From Astropecten irregularis (taxonomy: Eukaryota > Echinodermata > Asteroidea > Paxillosida > Astropectinidae), in NCBI GenBank assembly GCA_963971285.1, contig OZ020250.1, positions 14,740,499 to 14,804,498 on the forward strand: DNA of 64,000 nt, written 5' to 3'. The notes beneath the pieces are model-generated. The model saw nothing but the letters and a program-made list of their open reading frames with translations. It ran no database searches and was not told the origin of the DNA. The position numbers and the translations under genes are program-made. Positions within the stretch are counted from its first letter, which is position 1. The number at the start of each line of letters is the position of its first letter. Shown here piece after piece: positions 36,244 to 47,417 of the stretch.

Positions 36244-36899
36244 GTAAGTGCACATTTCCACTAGTTTCACTTGTTTTCACTTGCAAGATGGATCAAGACA
36301 CTGTTCGTAAAATCTGCTTCCCTAGAGGCCAGATGCGCCCTCCATGCTCTTGATAGGTATAAACCAATCACCGCAGACGTTCCTCAACCTGACCAGGGTC
36401 GATTTCACAAAACTCATCGTTACTTACCATCAGGCGTAGGACGTATGAAATTTCTCACTGGCTATAGAATCAGGAACAGCCCAAACTGCATGAGCCCATT
36501 TGGTCATATGCGTACACTTCCACCACCAATGAGAGCAACAGTCTGGTGACTGCTTCCAGTTATCTCTATCATAGAAACCTTTCTCTGCTACTGTCCAGCT
36601 ACACCTTAGACCTAATAACCCTCGTCCTGTACAGTGTTACCTCCCTGTAGAATTGTTACGTCCCTGTAAAATTGCACAAATAAAGGTAAAATCAGTTAGC
36701 CGTCCGGAATCTTAATCCCATTTGGTAATCATGATTTGATTTCTGCAATGGATAGTTCGAATGGCATCATTTTCTCTAATCAAATCGCGCTTGTTTGTGA
36801 ATGTGCCTGTAAATGCTGATAACAGCATTTTTTTTTTTACCTTCAACAGATCCAGAGTTACAAGTTCCATCCCCGAGTACGTGTACCAGGATCCAACCT
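36244..36899. other. Intron/intergenic DNA after A4
   Basis: No receptor exon seen. A partial relative of the GTCGATTTCAC MITE lies at about 36397-36440 (left end only). The ORF 36271-36549 crosses it and is not supported. Confidence 0.4.
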
Positions 36900-38389
36900 T
36901 ATAACAAAACAAGTTTAGTTAGTCCATCTCACTTAAAGTTCTTAAACGAGTGAACTAAAAATGACCTTAAAGTTCACTCTTCATTGTTACGGCATTAGCG
37001 TGCTTCACAAAACCTTTCTCGTTATACTTATTTAACAGCACAAAGAGGTACCGTGGTTGATATGACAAGCGGGAATGGAATGGATATTTAGATGGTCTTT
37101 TGCTTTGAATTGTCAAACACGACCAAACCTGGTCCCAAATGCATTCCTATGTTTGATGGCGTCTCATAGACGCGATCAAAGAGAAAATGAAATTTGCTGT
37201 GGACATTCAAAGCCAGTTTTATTCTTAAATCAGCCCCATCCTTGTTGTTTTGCTAAACTAAAGTCAACCTTGTAATACCACTCAAATATCTGGAGAGCAC
37301 GTTAATGTCCGACGAATATCTCCTTGTCATTGTATGTCTATACAAGACTGCCAACCATTGGCGGCGATTAGACGTCCTTGTATAAGCCGGCTTCTATGGG
37401 CCGACAGTTTTCTTGCATAATGTCCCTAAGCATGATTGTTTGGTTATTCGTGGCAGTTTGTTAGGAAATTGAGTTACTTTGACTGTGCATTAACGAGTCT
37501 TAAACCTAGGAAGGATTTATTGTCCGGTCGACCGTCGGGATTTTTTTTTTTTTAAATGATAATAATCTTTAATCTGATTAAATTGACAAAATAAATATTA
37601 TGCAATCGGTAGGTTGGTTCATAAAGTAATACTTATAACATTAGATCACGTCACGTTGTGTATCGCGGCGCACCAAGTAAGCCAAGGTATTCTGATATTT
37701 ATAGTGTGGTTATCGCGCTGAGAGCTTAGAACACTAGCCGCGATGAAGACTCGAAGCAGATACCAAGCTATACTCATACGGTAATATGCTACTTCTTCCG
37801 CGTCATTACAGTTTAGTTGAAAATGCAGAATTGGCGTATCCAACTGTCAAGGCAAGTCTTAAAACGTCGTGATTGGTTGATATCAGCACCGTACTTTTAT
37901 TTTGATAAAGAAGCAGGAAGCGCACTGTATACTTGAAGAACTCGTGACGAAGAGCGGAGGATTCATGATCGCAATTGAATAATTTTGGCGTCCAAGGAAA
38001 TAATAAAACGAGAAGCTAGCACACTCGGGAAAGCATTGCGAACATGTTCACTCAGGGTGGTACCACATGGCACATGCTAAGGTACCATGGTTGAAATCTC
38101 TGTGTATCCTGCCTTTCGACTTTGACAGTTTCTTTCAAGATCGCAGCACGATCATGATGCGTTTCCATGTAGTCAATTTCTTCGGCATCGTGATAGCAGT
38201 TGAGGCAGGCAACATCTTACTTTAGCATCTCAATCAAGGCTCGACCACTATCTGACAAATACAACATATTCAGCACGATAGAAATCTGACCACACACCGA
38301 CTCAAAACCCATTGTGGTAAGATGGACTGATGATGGAAGGCAACCATATGTACAAGTCTGAGTAATCGTGGTACGGGGACAAAATCACC
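36900..38389 (+). repeat. Segmental duplicate upstream of A5
   Basis: Paralogue of 26640-27820. It runs straight into the A5 leader, which ends GGACAAAATCACC before the ATG (A3 has GGAACAAAATCAAA). No TATA run comparable to A1/A2 is seen close to the A5 or A3 start. Confidence 0.7.
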
Positions 38390-39071
38390 ATGGGAGGAAT
38401 CTCGCCAATCGTCTTTGGAAAATGCATTTTGTTGCTGACAGTTTCTTCCACGATCGCTAAACCGATCGGCATAGTTGTGTTTTTGGCCAATAGTACAAGC
38501 AGTGATGGTGCACCGTCAATGTTATCGCTCGTCCGTTATACTCCTGTTTACGACCTTGCCCAAAATGAAATCTCGCATCGTGTTGAAAGTGGCCTATACG
38601 CAAACTTCTCCCTGAATGTAACCTATTCACCGACCGGGTGTGCGAGGACCGTGAAATACGCCGTGGGTATCGCCGCTAGACTTTTCCTCGAAAACTCCGT
38701 ATCGGCAATTTTCGGACCAACCTGCAGCTCCAGTGCCCTGCCTGTAGGTGACGTAGCTGCTTCACTCAACGCGCCAATGCTGTCCTTCCTTGCAAACGAT
38801 CACCAACTGAACGATCCAAACAGATATTCGACGATGACACAAACTGTCTTGAAATCAACACCATGGGTTTACTTCTTCAAGGATCTTTGTTTCCTCTACG
38901 GTTGGAAATCCATCATCTTAATCAGAAGGCAATCTGGCTTTTTTTCATTTCCTTCAAATGCATTGGAAGATTGTCTTCGTGAGGCTGGAATCAGGGTAAC
39001 GATAATATACCTTGATTGGTACACTGAAGACCCCGGACTCGCCCTTGAAGAAGTTGTCACGCAAGGAAGAA
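38390..39071 (+). CDS. Receptor ligand-binding first exon A5 (chimeric)
   Basis: 227 codons plus 1 nt, ending AGAA|GTAAGT. Signal peptide about 1-24 (LLLTVSSTIA), then PIGIVVFLAN. The loop NSTSSDGAPSMLSL has a sequon, followed by YDLAQNEISHRVE and YANFSLNVTYSPTGC (two further sequons, NFS and NVT), FGPTC, and LANDHQLNDPNRYST. The first two thirds follow A3. From YGWKSIILIRRQSGF to the donor it instead follows the A1/A2/A6 sequence almost base for base, while the intron after it returns to A3-like sequence. The frame is intact, so the chimera is probably functional. Confidence 0.85.
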
Positions 39072-40299
39072 GTAAGTACAATTTCTCAATTTGCTTTGTA
39101 AGAAGTGCTTCATGCATGCTATCTGTTGGGCCAGCTTCTTTCCATTGTATTTCAATAGACAGTGAACGCAAATTTCTTATCACTCCCCCCCTTTTTCCAC
39201 CAGATGTTTTTGACGAGATAATGACGTACATTTCATGTCTTATTATTAGGGACAGCCGATTGGTACAGAATTTGTACTGTGTAAATATTCAAAATATCTT
39301 AAACGATTCATAATTTGTTCCTTATTTGTATATTCTTTTTTTATATTTGTTTTGTTCTCTTTTTGATGAGCTAAGTTGCTGAAATTGCGGGCCATCAAAT
39401 TGTATCATTCGGCTCCTAGTTATTTCCGTTGCTGTCTTTTCACTACAAAAATGATATTTAAACCTATTGAATGATTTTCTTCTATTTACTACTATGTTGT
39501 GATCTCATCTGTTGTCATGCACTTATTTCTGTATTGAAGAGAGGGGAATTTTTGATGTTATGTGTAACGGTATTGTCAAAATATGCCGAAATTTGCCCCA
39601 GGTTTGCAGCTGGAAGAGCCGCACGGTTTTGGAAGTGCTCGCTTGGCGTTCGTCGCTGCAGTTTTGTTCTAACTGTAGGATAGTCGATGTTGCGCGTATA
39701 TAAACATTAATGGCAGCAAATGAATAATGGGAGTTAATGGGAAAACAAGGAAAGGCCACGACAACGGCAGAGACGATATTAGTCGACCCAGATTGAATGA
39801 ACGAACGTGATGCAAACAGAAGAAAACGCCGGATTACCTGCCATTTAAAATAAACAACAAACGGCCTTCTTTGTAGACCTCTGCTGTCGCTATGATTGGA
39901 AATCCATGATCTTAAGGAAAAGCCGTAGCTAGAATTCTCATAATACTTACCTCAAATGCGATTGAAGATTGTTTTCGCGATGCCTAAAATCTGGGTCGTG
40001 ATTATACGATATGATTGGTACACAATGCGGCATCTTTCTTTTTTTTAAAGTAGCTCTCCTAGTACTAATGAATGATTGTTTACATAGTGTAGGTACTTTC
40101 CCATCTATAGCAGATCTTTCAAAAGGCGTATGGGCGTTGATCGGGGGGGGGGGGTGGAGGTAGTACACCCCCAGGTTTTCATTTTTGTATATAAAATGTA
40201 TGCATGTATTTGTGCTCAAACGTACATGGAAGGAAGTACGACCCAGCTACATGATCATACCCCCAGGTCTGAGGGCGTGTCTACGATACTGGCGTATAC
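39072..40299 (+). repeat. Segmental duplicate downstream of A5
   Basis: Paralogue of 28500-29700. It includes the GCTGGAAGAGCCGCACGG block and the degraded type A fragment at 39845-40027. A G-run is at 40143-40153. No intact gene. Confidence 0.7.
39845..40027 (+). pseudogene. Degraded 3' fragment of a type A exon (second copy)
   Basis: Reads ...FFVDLCCRYDWKSMILRKS and then a stop, followed by GAAGATTGTTTTCGCGATGC and ATATGATTGGTACACAATGC, matching the EDCLREAG ... DWYTED region. It is the paralogue of the fragment at 29461 and no longer has a donor. Confidence 0.7.
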
Positions 40300-41003
40300 A
40301 GTGTGTATCCAAAAAAAACGCAACAATTTCTCCTCTTTCCAATGATATGTTTTTTATTCATACACGGTCATGGATGGCTGAGTAATCATTCTTTTTGGAC
40401 AATGGGTCAGAATGGACTTGGGACCAAGTTTTATACACGGCTTAGAGCATCAAACACATCAATGATTTTTTGTCGGAGAGTTGCGATATCAGGTGGAGGG
40501 GTAATAAAGACTTTGCCAAAGAAAAAAGTTAGACCTGGAAATGGATACTTAAAAAATAAAAATGTTCTATGAAAATGTTATTGGGATTTCTGAATTAATG
40601 GAAAACTTTCCTATGCAACAAAGGGGTGTGTTCAGACGCCTATGGAGGGCACAGGATGGCACACCAGCCCATCGACTAGTTGCAGTAAGAAACAGATTGG
40701 CTGAGGTATTTGAACATCGAGTGATTGCTTGTTTCGTGATGTGGAGTGACCATCGCGATCTCCGGATCTGACTTCCTGTTGTGACTTTTTCCTCTGGGGG
40801 TTATTTTAAGAGCAAAGTGTTTTTTACCCCTCCACCTGATGCAACTCTCCGACAAAGAATCATTGATGAGTTTGATGCTCTAAGCCGTGTGCAAAACTTG
40901 GTCCCAAGTCCATTTTGACCCATTGTCCAAAAAGAATCATTACTCAGGCATCCGTGACCGTGTATGAATAAAAAAACATATCATTGGAAAGAGGAGAAAT
41001 GTG
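40300..41003 (+). mobile_element. Tc1/mariner-like element remnant with duplicated inverted 3' end
   Basis: The centre (about 40600-40990) encodes a broken transposase C-terminus: QDGTPAHRLVAVRNRLAEVFEHRVIA, then, after a stop at 40768-40770, GGYFKSKVFFTPPPDATLRQRIIDEFDAL. This matches the DDE-domain tail of mariner-type transposases (usually W.QQDGAPAH ... FLWGYLK). Unusually, about 200 bp of the 3' end (40812-41003) is also present in inverse orientation as the left end (40300-40517), so the element has very long inverted repeats made from its own coding 3' end. It is not active. Confidence 0.8.
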
Positions 41004-42534
41004 GCTTTAACGTGATGCTACTCACTTTGCCTTAAAGCTAACACAAGCTTCACAAATTCGAATTTAAATCCTTGTGCGTTTTTTTTATACAAACTGTATA
41101 TACCCGCTGATGGACATTTCAAGAAATCATGAGGGCGGGGGGGGGGGGGGGGAGGGAGTGGTTCCCCTCAAATCAGCGACGGTTTACGGCACACTTCTTC
41201 TTAACAAGCAATTAAGAAATATGTGTGGTATACCTATGTCACATGTTCAAATCTCCCTTTCCAACTGTACATTCCTAATTCAAAGCCTTGAATATGAACT
41301 TAACCGTGTTTTGTCGTTTATTTACTTACTCTGGAAAATGTACTAGAAAGATTGCTGAAACAGTCAGTAGGATATTGATCGGATCACTGTATCGGCACTT
41401 CATGTTTGGAACTATAGGACAATTAAATCACAATTGTCCTGGTCTCTGTAACGAATTGACGTTTACAATTTATGTCTACGGTTTTTTGTTTACATCAGTA
41501 AATAAAAACTATAGCCGCGACTCAGTCTACCCATGCTTGAATAACAAGGTAACCGATTGTGTGCGTGATTTTCAGGGGTGCTTTTTCTTACATCTCGCCG
41601 TTATTATGTCTTACACAATGTAAAAAATCTGCTGTATCAAAGAACTATGTAGGTCAATCAATAATAATTTTTTATTAAAGGTGTGCCACGTTGTGATGCA
41701 ACCATGGCATTCGTGCATGCACATGATGCCATTGTAATATTAATCATTACTCAGATCATTACTTCGGATAAAAAGAAGTTGGTAATGAAAATTTTAATGT
41801 GTAGGACCTATAGCCATTCAGCACGTAAATTGCAAAATTTAGGGCCTATGTAAAATTGAGATGCATCACCTTGTTGTGGAATTGTTGTCGCACCTATATG
41901 TGGAATTGAAACTTGCGATATGCATGTATAGGGTTTTGCTTTATTCAGAAGATGACATGCATTTGCTTGCGCTTGGTTTGACCGTAACATTTTATCATTC
42001 CTATTTCAGTTAAAAACAAAGCTAATGGTGCAGCTATAGGCATTATCTGCTTACAAACAGTGCATGTTGTTGATTCTTATGTGACATCACGTGACTTCCC
42101 CTACACGTGACTTTCCCTACAGTGGGGTAGCCTTCGGAAATTTAACTTTTAAAATCAACGTGCAAGCTGTACTTGCGCTTGCGCACCAGAAATCCCCTTT
42201 GACGTCAAGAATGTAGATTTTACATTGGATTCTGGTGGTAGTGGGGGGAGGCAGCGTCGTAGCTCTGGAACTTAATTAAACTCGATTGAAGCTCGTGATT
42301 GACATCGGGGATAAACCTTAAATCCTGGAGGAATATTGAAGACATTTAGAAACAAGGGGAAACGGCCTTCAAAATTCAAATCCCCGTATTTGTCGAAATC
42401 TTTTCGTTTCTGTCAACAAAAAAACAGCAACTTAGTTTGTCTCTTTTCTGATGTCAGCCTGTGTTGTCTAAGTACCTTCAGAAAGCACAGACCCATGTGA
42501 TGCAGAGGATTTCAAAAATCCAGTCTTGAGCCTG

Positions 42535-42565
<31 letters not shown>

Positions 42566-42700
42566 CAGGCCAGGTCTTATCAACACCGAAAACTGCCGTT
42601 ATTTAAGCAGATGCAATATTGCTGAGGTTGAATACAATGCATGCAGTGTGATGAGTGCAGGTTGAGTTGATCGGGAACAACGTGCACACTTTCATTCATC
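41004..42700. other. Intergenic DNA upstream of A6, no gene seen
   Basis: 41150-41790 is still paralogous to 29760-30450. A G-run lies at 41138-41152 and an (ATT)n run at 42543-42565. The last 120 bp before A6 contain a TATA-like CCGTTATTTAAGCAG (about 42594) and end TTCATTCATC before the ATG, similar to the A1 leader end. Confidence 0.45.
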
Positions 42701-43376
42701 ATGGATGTTGTTACACTCTTGTTTGTGAAATACATTTCACTATTGCTTGTTTCCTCCACATTTGCGACACCCATAGGCATATCTGCGTTTTTAGCTGATG
42801 TAAGAAGTGATGGCCGACCGTCCACTTATTCCTACGTTCGCTTACTACCCGCCTTCGAAATTGCCCAAAATAAGATTTCCCATCTTGTGGAGACCAACAA
42901 ATATGCCAACTTTTCCCTAATTTTGCATTATTCGCTGACTGGATGTGCCAGTACAGTGAAATACGCCGTCGGTATCTCCGCTCGACTTTTCCTTGACAAC
43001 ACCATATCGGCAATTTTTGGACCAACCTGCAGCTCCAGTGCGCTGGTTGTAGGCGACGTAGCTGCTTCACTCAACGCTACAATGCTTTCTATGGGTGCAA
43101 ATGATCACCAACTGGACGATAAAGCAAGGTATCCTACACTCACCCAAACTGTTTTGAAATCGACAACATGGGTTAACTTCTTCAGAGAACTATGTTATCT
43201 CTACGGCTGGAAATCTATCATCTTGATCAGGAGGCAATATGGCTTTTTCTCACTTCCTGCAAATGCATTGGAAGATTGTCTTCGTGAGGCTGGAATCAGG
43301 GTAACGATAATATACCTTGATTGGTACACGGAAGATCCCGGACTCGCCCTTGAAGAAGTTCCCACGCAAGGAAGAG
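42701..43376 (+). CDS. Receptor ligand-binding first exon A6
   Basis: 225 codons plus 1 nt, ending AGAG|GTAAGT. It begins MDVVTLLFVKYISLLLVSS, a clear signal peptide, then PIGISAFLADVRSDGRPSTYSYVRLLPAFEIAQ split by the variable loop. It shares LVETN(K/Q)YANFSLIL and SLNATM with A1, including the extra NAT sequon. Over the last ~420 nt the two differ at only about ten positions, yet the introns diverge immediately after GTAAGTG. One substitution changes the near-terminal Val to Pro (EEVPTQGR). No lesion is seen. Confidence 0.85.
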
Positions 43377-43702
43377 GTAAGTGTCATTTCCAGTACTTTG
43401 GCTCTCTCACACAAAATATGCCTTCACGACAGGTGAGCTCAGATTGTTTTTATTTTTGTAATATGTTTACCAATTCTCCAGTTCTTTTACTGTTAAAATT
43501 TTCCTTTTTACAGTGCTCTTTAACATTTTCCTTCCCGTTTTACAACCAAATCCGTGCTTTTTGACGTCTGGAAGTGTTTATAACCATCTGCGTTTTACAG
43601 ATAATGCGACACGGCAATTCGATATCCGGTTTTAATTAATTGTTGTCAGAGCAAGGTAGGTCTTCCATAAGCAAACAAGTGAGCCGTCTCATTCTAGGAG
43701 TC
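43377..43702. other. Intron/intergenic DNA after A6
   Basis: Reading through the donor continues to a stop at 43562-43564 but shows no domain. No acceptor with receptor-like coding follows. Confidence 0.4.
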
Positions 43703-44060
43703 CACTGGGCCGGCGCCAGTTGGTGCCAGTTCGCGCCAAAGATTATGTGATTGGCGCGTAGTGGCGCAACTTGGCGCGCGCCATTACATTAAAGTAGATT
43801 CCAATAGGCGGATTGTTTGCGCCATTTGGTGCCACTTGGTGGACACTTCGCGCTGGTTGCTCGATGCAAGTGGCGCGAAATTCAAACATTTTGAAATTTT
43901 CTTGCCGCCAAATTCAATTTTTGGCGCCGTTACGGGCCACCACGAGCCAGTTGGGAGGCAGTTTGAGCCACTGCGCGCCACTAGGCACCTTATTGGCGAC
44001 ACTAGGCGCCACAGCAAATTGCATTGGCGCGAACTGGCACCAACTGGCGCCGGCCCAGTG
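43703..44060. mobile_element. GC-rich MITE with 35-bp perfect inverted termini
   Basis: Starts CACTGGGCCGGCGCCAGTTG and ends with the exact inverse, continuing to GTGCCAGTTCGCGCC. Inside, TGGCGCC/GGCGCG motifs recur roughly every 15-25 bp on both strands, as subterminal binding sites would. The GC content contrasts sharply with the surroundings. No target duplication is obvious. ORFs across it (43761-44069, 43784-44017) are by-products. Confidence 0.88.
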
Positions 44061-44284
44061 AACTTTTGAGTAGGGTGGTCGGGGGCCTTAAATGCTACAT
44101 ATTTAATCCTAACGCCAATCGGCTATACAATGTACCTTGGGCATTGCATAGAAGAAAATGTTATTCATCATTGTTACGTCTCAAAATCATTCAGACAGTC
44201 CTATTATAACCCTATATGTAATAAGATCAATAGAAAGCTGAATCCTCATTCCTTCCAGAAACACTCTTTGATGAGAACTTACTA
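44061..44284. other. Short spacer between two elements
   Basis: AT-rich; nothing recognised. Confidence 0.4.
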
Positions 44285-45040
44285 GGCACGTTCTCACACA
44301 CCAAAAAGCGCAACTATTTTGGGTCGCACTCCAAATCGCGACCCAAATAGTCGCGCTTTTTGTTGAGTTCCCACGGCCAAAAAAACCGCGACCCAAGTAG
44401 TACCGGTACGATTTCTATCAAACTGCCCGTGCGCAGTGAAGCGTGAAGTTGGCATGCATCCTGCGCTAAACTCGCGGGCCCGCCTTGCATGATGGGATAT
44501 AAAAAACCGGTATTGTTTTGGTGCACCGTTCACACAGCAAATAATCGCGACTATTTGCAAAAAAGACGCACTATTAGTGCGATTTGGAGTGCACTCCAAA
44601 TCGCACTATAATAAGGCACGTTCTCACACACCAAAAAGCGCGACTATTTTGGTCCCACTCCAAATCGCGACCCAAATAGTCGCGCTTTTTGTTCTGTTCC
44701 CACAGCCAAAAAAACGCGACCCAAGTCGTACCGGTACGATTTCTATCAAACTGCCCGTGCGCAGTGAAGCGTGAAGTTGGCATGCATCCTGCGCTAAACA
44801 CGCTGGCCCGCCTTGCATGATGGGATATAAAAAAACGGTATTTTTTGGTGCATCGTTCACACAGCAAATAATCGCGACTATTTGCAAAAAGACGCACTAT
44901 TAGTGCGATTTGGAGCGCGCTCCAAATCGCACTAATAGTCGCGATTATATGTGTCCCCACACAAATAAGCGCAACTATTTGGGTCGCGCTGCAAATCGCG
45001 ACCCAAATAGTCGCGCTTTTTTGGTGTGTCAGAACGTGCC
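44285..45040. mobile_element. Palindrome-rich MITE with internal tandem duplication
   Basis: Outer termini GGCACGTTCTCACACACC and inverse (GGTGTGTCAGAACGTGCC), flanked by TA. A unit of about 330 bp is repeated head-to-tail (44285-44613 and 44614-44942). Each repeat holds a strong palindrome (GCGATTTGGAG/CTCCAAATCGC) and copies of AAATAGTCGCGC with its inverse. A decayed relative lies at 48885-48960. Minus-strand frames (44294-45140) are produced by the palindromes and are not genes. Confidence 0.85.
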
Positions 45041-45991
45041 TACTGTTGACAGTTGGTGGTGACTGGAGAAATTCGGTCCTTTGTGAGTTATGACAGGGAA
45101 TTTCTGAGACCTGTACTGTGCACCGCATCGTAAAGCACAAATTCCCTATTTTTCACTAATGAGTTCACCTTCAAACGGCCTTTTCAACACACAAAAGGGA
45201 AAAATCCAGAACATAAACAACTCCAGTTGAGTTGATTAAAAGAGCCCATGGCAGAACTACAAAGCATTATGAGCACAACCAACGAAGGAAAATAAAATCC
45301 CACAAGAAATTAGTTTCCCCTTTATTTTCATAAAGTCGACCATCGCCCCTAGATTAAATGAATACAACTATGCCCCGTTTGTGGTATATTCATGGCAATA
45401 GCATAGTAATTATTACTCCCATTCATCACCATTATATTGACTGTATAATGGATATCTATTATGACACTATGGTATTCACGTATAGCTCCGTAGATAAAAT
45501 GATCCCTATTGAAATAGGCCGGGAATAGAGTATGAAAATAAACGGAGGCATTACTGCTACCATACCAACAAGGCTAGCATCTGACGTATCCTCGGCCGTT
45601 CCAATCACTGGAAGTCCTTGCCACTCTGCTGAGGAAACGTGCATTCCTTTATTTTCTAAAAAATGTAGGTGTCGCCGTTCCGTAAAATATACTCAGATAT
45701 AAACACCGGTGCGGCGAAGCCACGCCCCAATCTGTGACCAATATAATTAGTTTTACTTGAATTCGATGTCCATACTTTTGTCCTTTTTTGTTAATAACAT
45801 GCAGTATCCTCTGAAGTATAAATACATGGGGAGTGATTTAAATATCGTCACTGCCGTCAGTTTTCTTAAGGCGCCTCGAAGGAAAAGCAGCGTAATACGT
45901 GCAAAGTGTATAAGATGCCAATGGTATTTCTGATAGATACTGCGTATCCAAAGAATCATCTCTGAAAACGAATGATACCATTAATACAGTC
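45041..45991. other. Intergenic DNA and candidate upstream region of A7
   Basis: No gene is supported. GGCGAAGCCACGCCCC at about 45713 resembles a motif before A8 (near 60773) and may be a CACCC/GC-type promoter element. TATAAATACATGG lies near 45818. Confidence 0.35.
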
Positions 45992-46658
45992 ATGGGCATT
46001 TTTACACACTTATTGGTAAAAGGCATCTTTTTGTGGACTGTTTCTTCCGCAATGTCAACGCCGATAGGCATAGTCGTGTTCTTATCAGATGATGCAACGC
46101 CGTCCATTTTATCTCAGACACGATTAGGACCGGCTTCGGAAATCGCCAAAAATGAAATCTTGCGTCGTGTAGAAAACGGCCAGTTTGCCAACTTCTCTAT
46201 AAACGTACTTTACTCACCAACGGGTTGTACAAATAAGGTGAGATATGCAGTTGGTATCGCTGCTAGACTTTTCCTTGAAAATACCGCATCGGCAATATTC
46301 GGACCCGTCTGCAGCTATGCTGCCCCAGTTGTAGCTGACTTGGCTGCTGCACTCAACGCGCCAATGCTTTCCTTCGTTGCAAACGATCACCAACTAGACA
46401 ACAAAATAAGGTATCCTACACTTACCCAAACTGTTTTGAAATCATCACGATGGGTTTACTTTTTTTTTTAACTTTGTTATCGCTATGATTGGAAATCCAT
46501 CACCTTGTTGATAGAGGAGCATTACTTGTTTAGCTTCATGTGAAACGCGCTGGAAGATTGCCTTCGTGAGGCGGGAATTAAGGTAACGATTATACATCTT
46601 AGTTGGTACACTGAATATCTCGGGCTTGCCCTTGAAGAAGCTGCCACCCAAGGTCGTA
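45992..46658 (+). pseudogene. Type A exon A7 with two in-frame stops
   Basis: 222 codons plus 1 nt. MGIFTHLLVKGIFLWTVSS signal, PIGIVVFLSDDATPS, SEIAKNEILRRVE, SPTGCTNKVRYAVG, FGPVCSYAAPVVADLAAALN and NDHQLDNKIRYPT are all present. After WVYF a T-run of ten leads to TAA at 46469-46471, and a second stop (TGA, 46541-46543) follows SFM. The original frame otherwise continues to ALEDCLREAGIKVTIIHLSWY and CGTA|GTGAGT. FGPVC followed by YAAPV is the copy most like vertebrate NPR (GPGCVYAAAPV) at this loop. The two stops make it inactive as read. Confidence 0.82.
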
Positions 46659-46930
46659 GTGAGTATCATTTTATCAAATAATTTGCTATTAAACCACAAC
46701 CGTTTATATTGATTTTGCACTAAAATCAACGAATCCGCACTGGTGTCCACTGTTTGTGTTCGGGAATGCTTCTTTTGTTCATTTTTGTTTAAAAATTACA
46801 GATTTGTGAAAAGCAATTCTGCCAAATTGCTGTAATTATTAAAATGGTCCGTGAAATCTATTTAGAGAATACTTCATAGACCTTGTAATAAACTGTTTCA
46901 TTTAGAACCATGATGTGACTGATGCTTCAA
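46659..46930. other. Intron/intergenic DNA after A7
   Basis: No receptor exon is seen. It ends at the left tip of the next MITE. Confidence 0.4.
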
Positions 46931-47413
46931 AGGTACTATTGTACTTTTGTACGAAACCAAAACGGACAGGTTTACAAATTTAGGCCTACGTATATAACTT
47001 AAAGGACAGAAAGACGGACCTGGTACAAACATTTTGTTAACCACCTGAAATGCTGTAGGCAAAATATAAAAATCAGTTTTGACCTCAGAGATCAAAACCT
47101 TACAGTTAAAATTAAAAAACAAATTAAATGGTTAAAATTGAGCGTAACAATTGTAACGTTTTTTGGCTGTTTCACACTTTTTCCGATGATCAATTTATCT
47201 GAAATTGAGCTAAAATGTCACAGGTTTGTTCTTATTTCATGACAATTTATATTTAATAGGTCGCCGGCTCGAATCCCGCTCCAATGTTTCCTTGTTCACT
47301 TTTCAATAACTAAAAAGATTCAGTGAGTTGCCCTTGTGGTTATTTGATGAATAATTTAAATTATGAACAGACCGCAGCGGTTCTTTTAACTTTAACAAAG
47401 TATGATACTAACG
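46931..47413 (+). mobile_element. TTAA-MITE (subfamily 2) carrying a SINE fragment
   Basis: The left tip AGGTACTATTGTACTTTTGT is preceded by a decayed TCAA, and the right tip AACAAAGTATGATACTAACG is followed by TTAA (47414-47417). It shares CAGTTTTGACCTC-like and GAGATCAAAACCT blocks with the copy at 49807, which separates these two from the main subfamily. A SINE fragment lies within (next entry). Confidence 0.75.
47258..47362 (+). repeat. tRNA-derived SINE copy 3, 5'-truncated
   Basis: Begins in the pol III box B area (GGTCGCCGGCTCGAATCCCG) and continues with the family body (TTCCTTGTTCACTTTTCAAT, then CCCTTGTGGTTATTTGATGA). Box A is missing, so it cannot be transcribed from its own promoter. 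It is nested in the MITE at 46931. Confidence 0.75.
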
Positions 47414-47417
47414 TTAA

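Noticed and set aside
44294..45140. Minus-strand protein of up to 188 residues
   Set aside because: It lies within a palindromic, internally duplicated MITE and repeats the same peptide twice; no domain.
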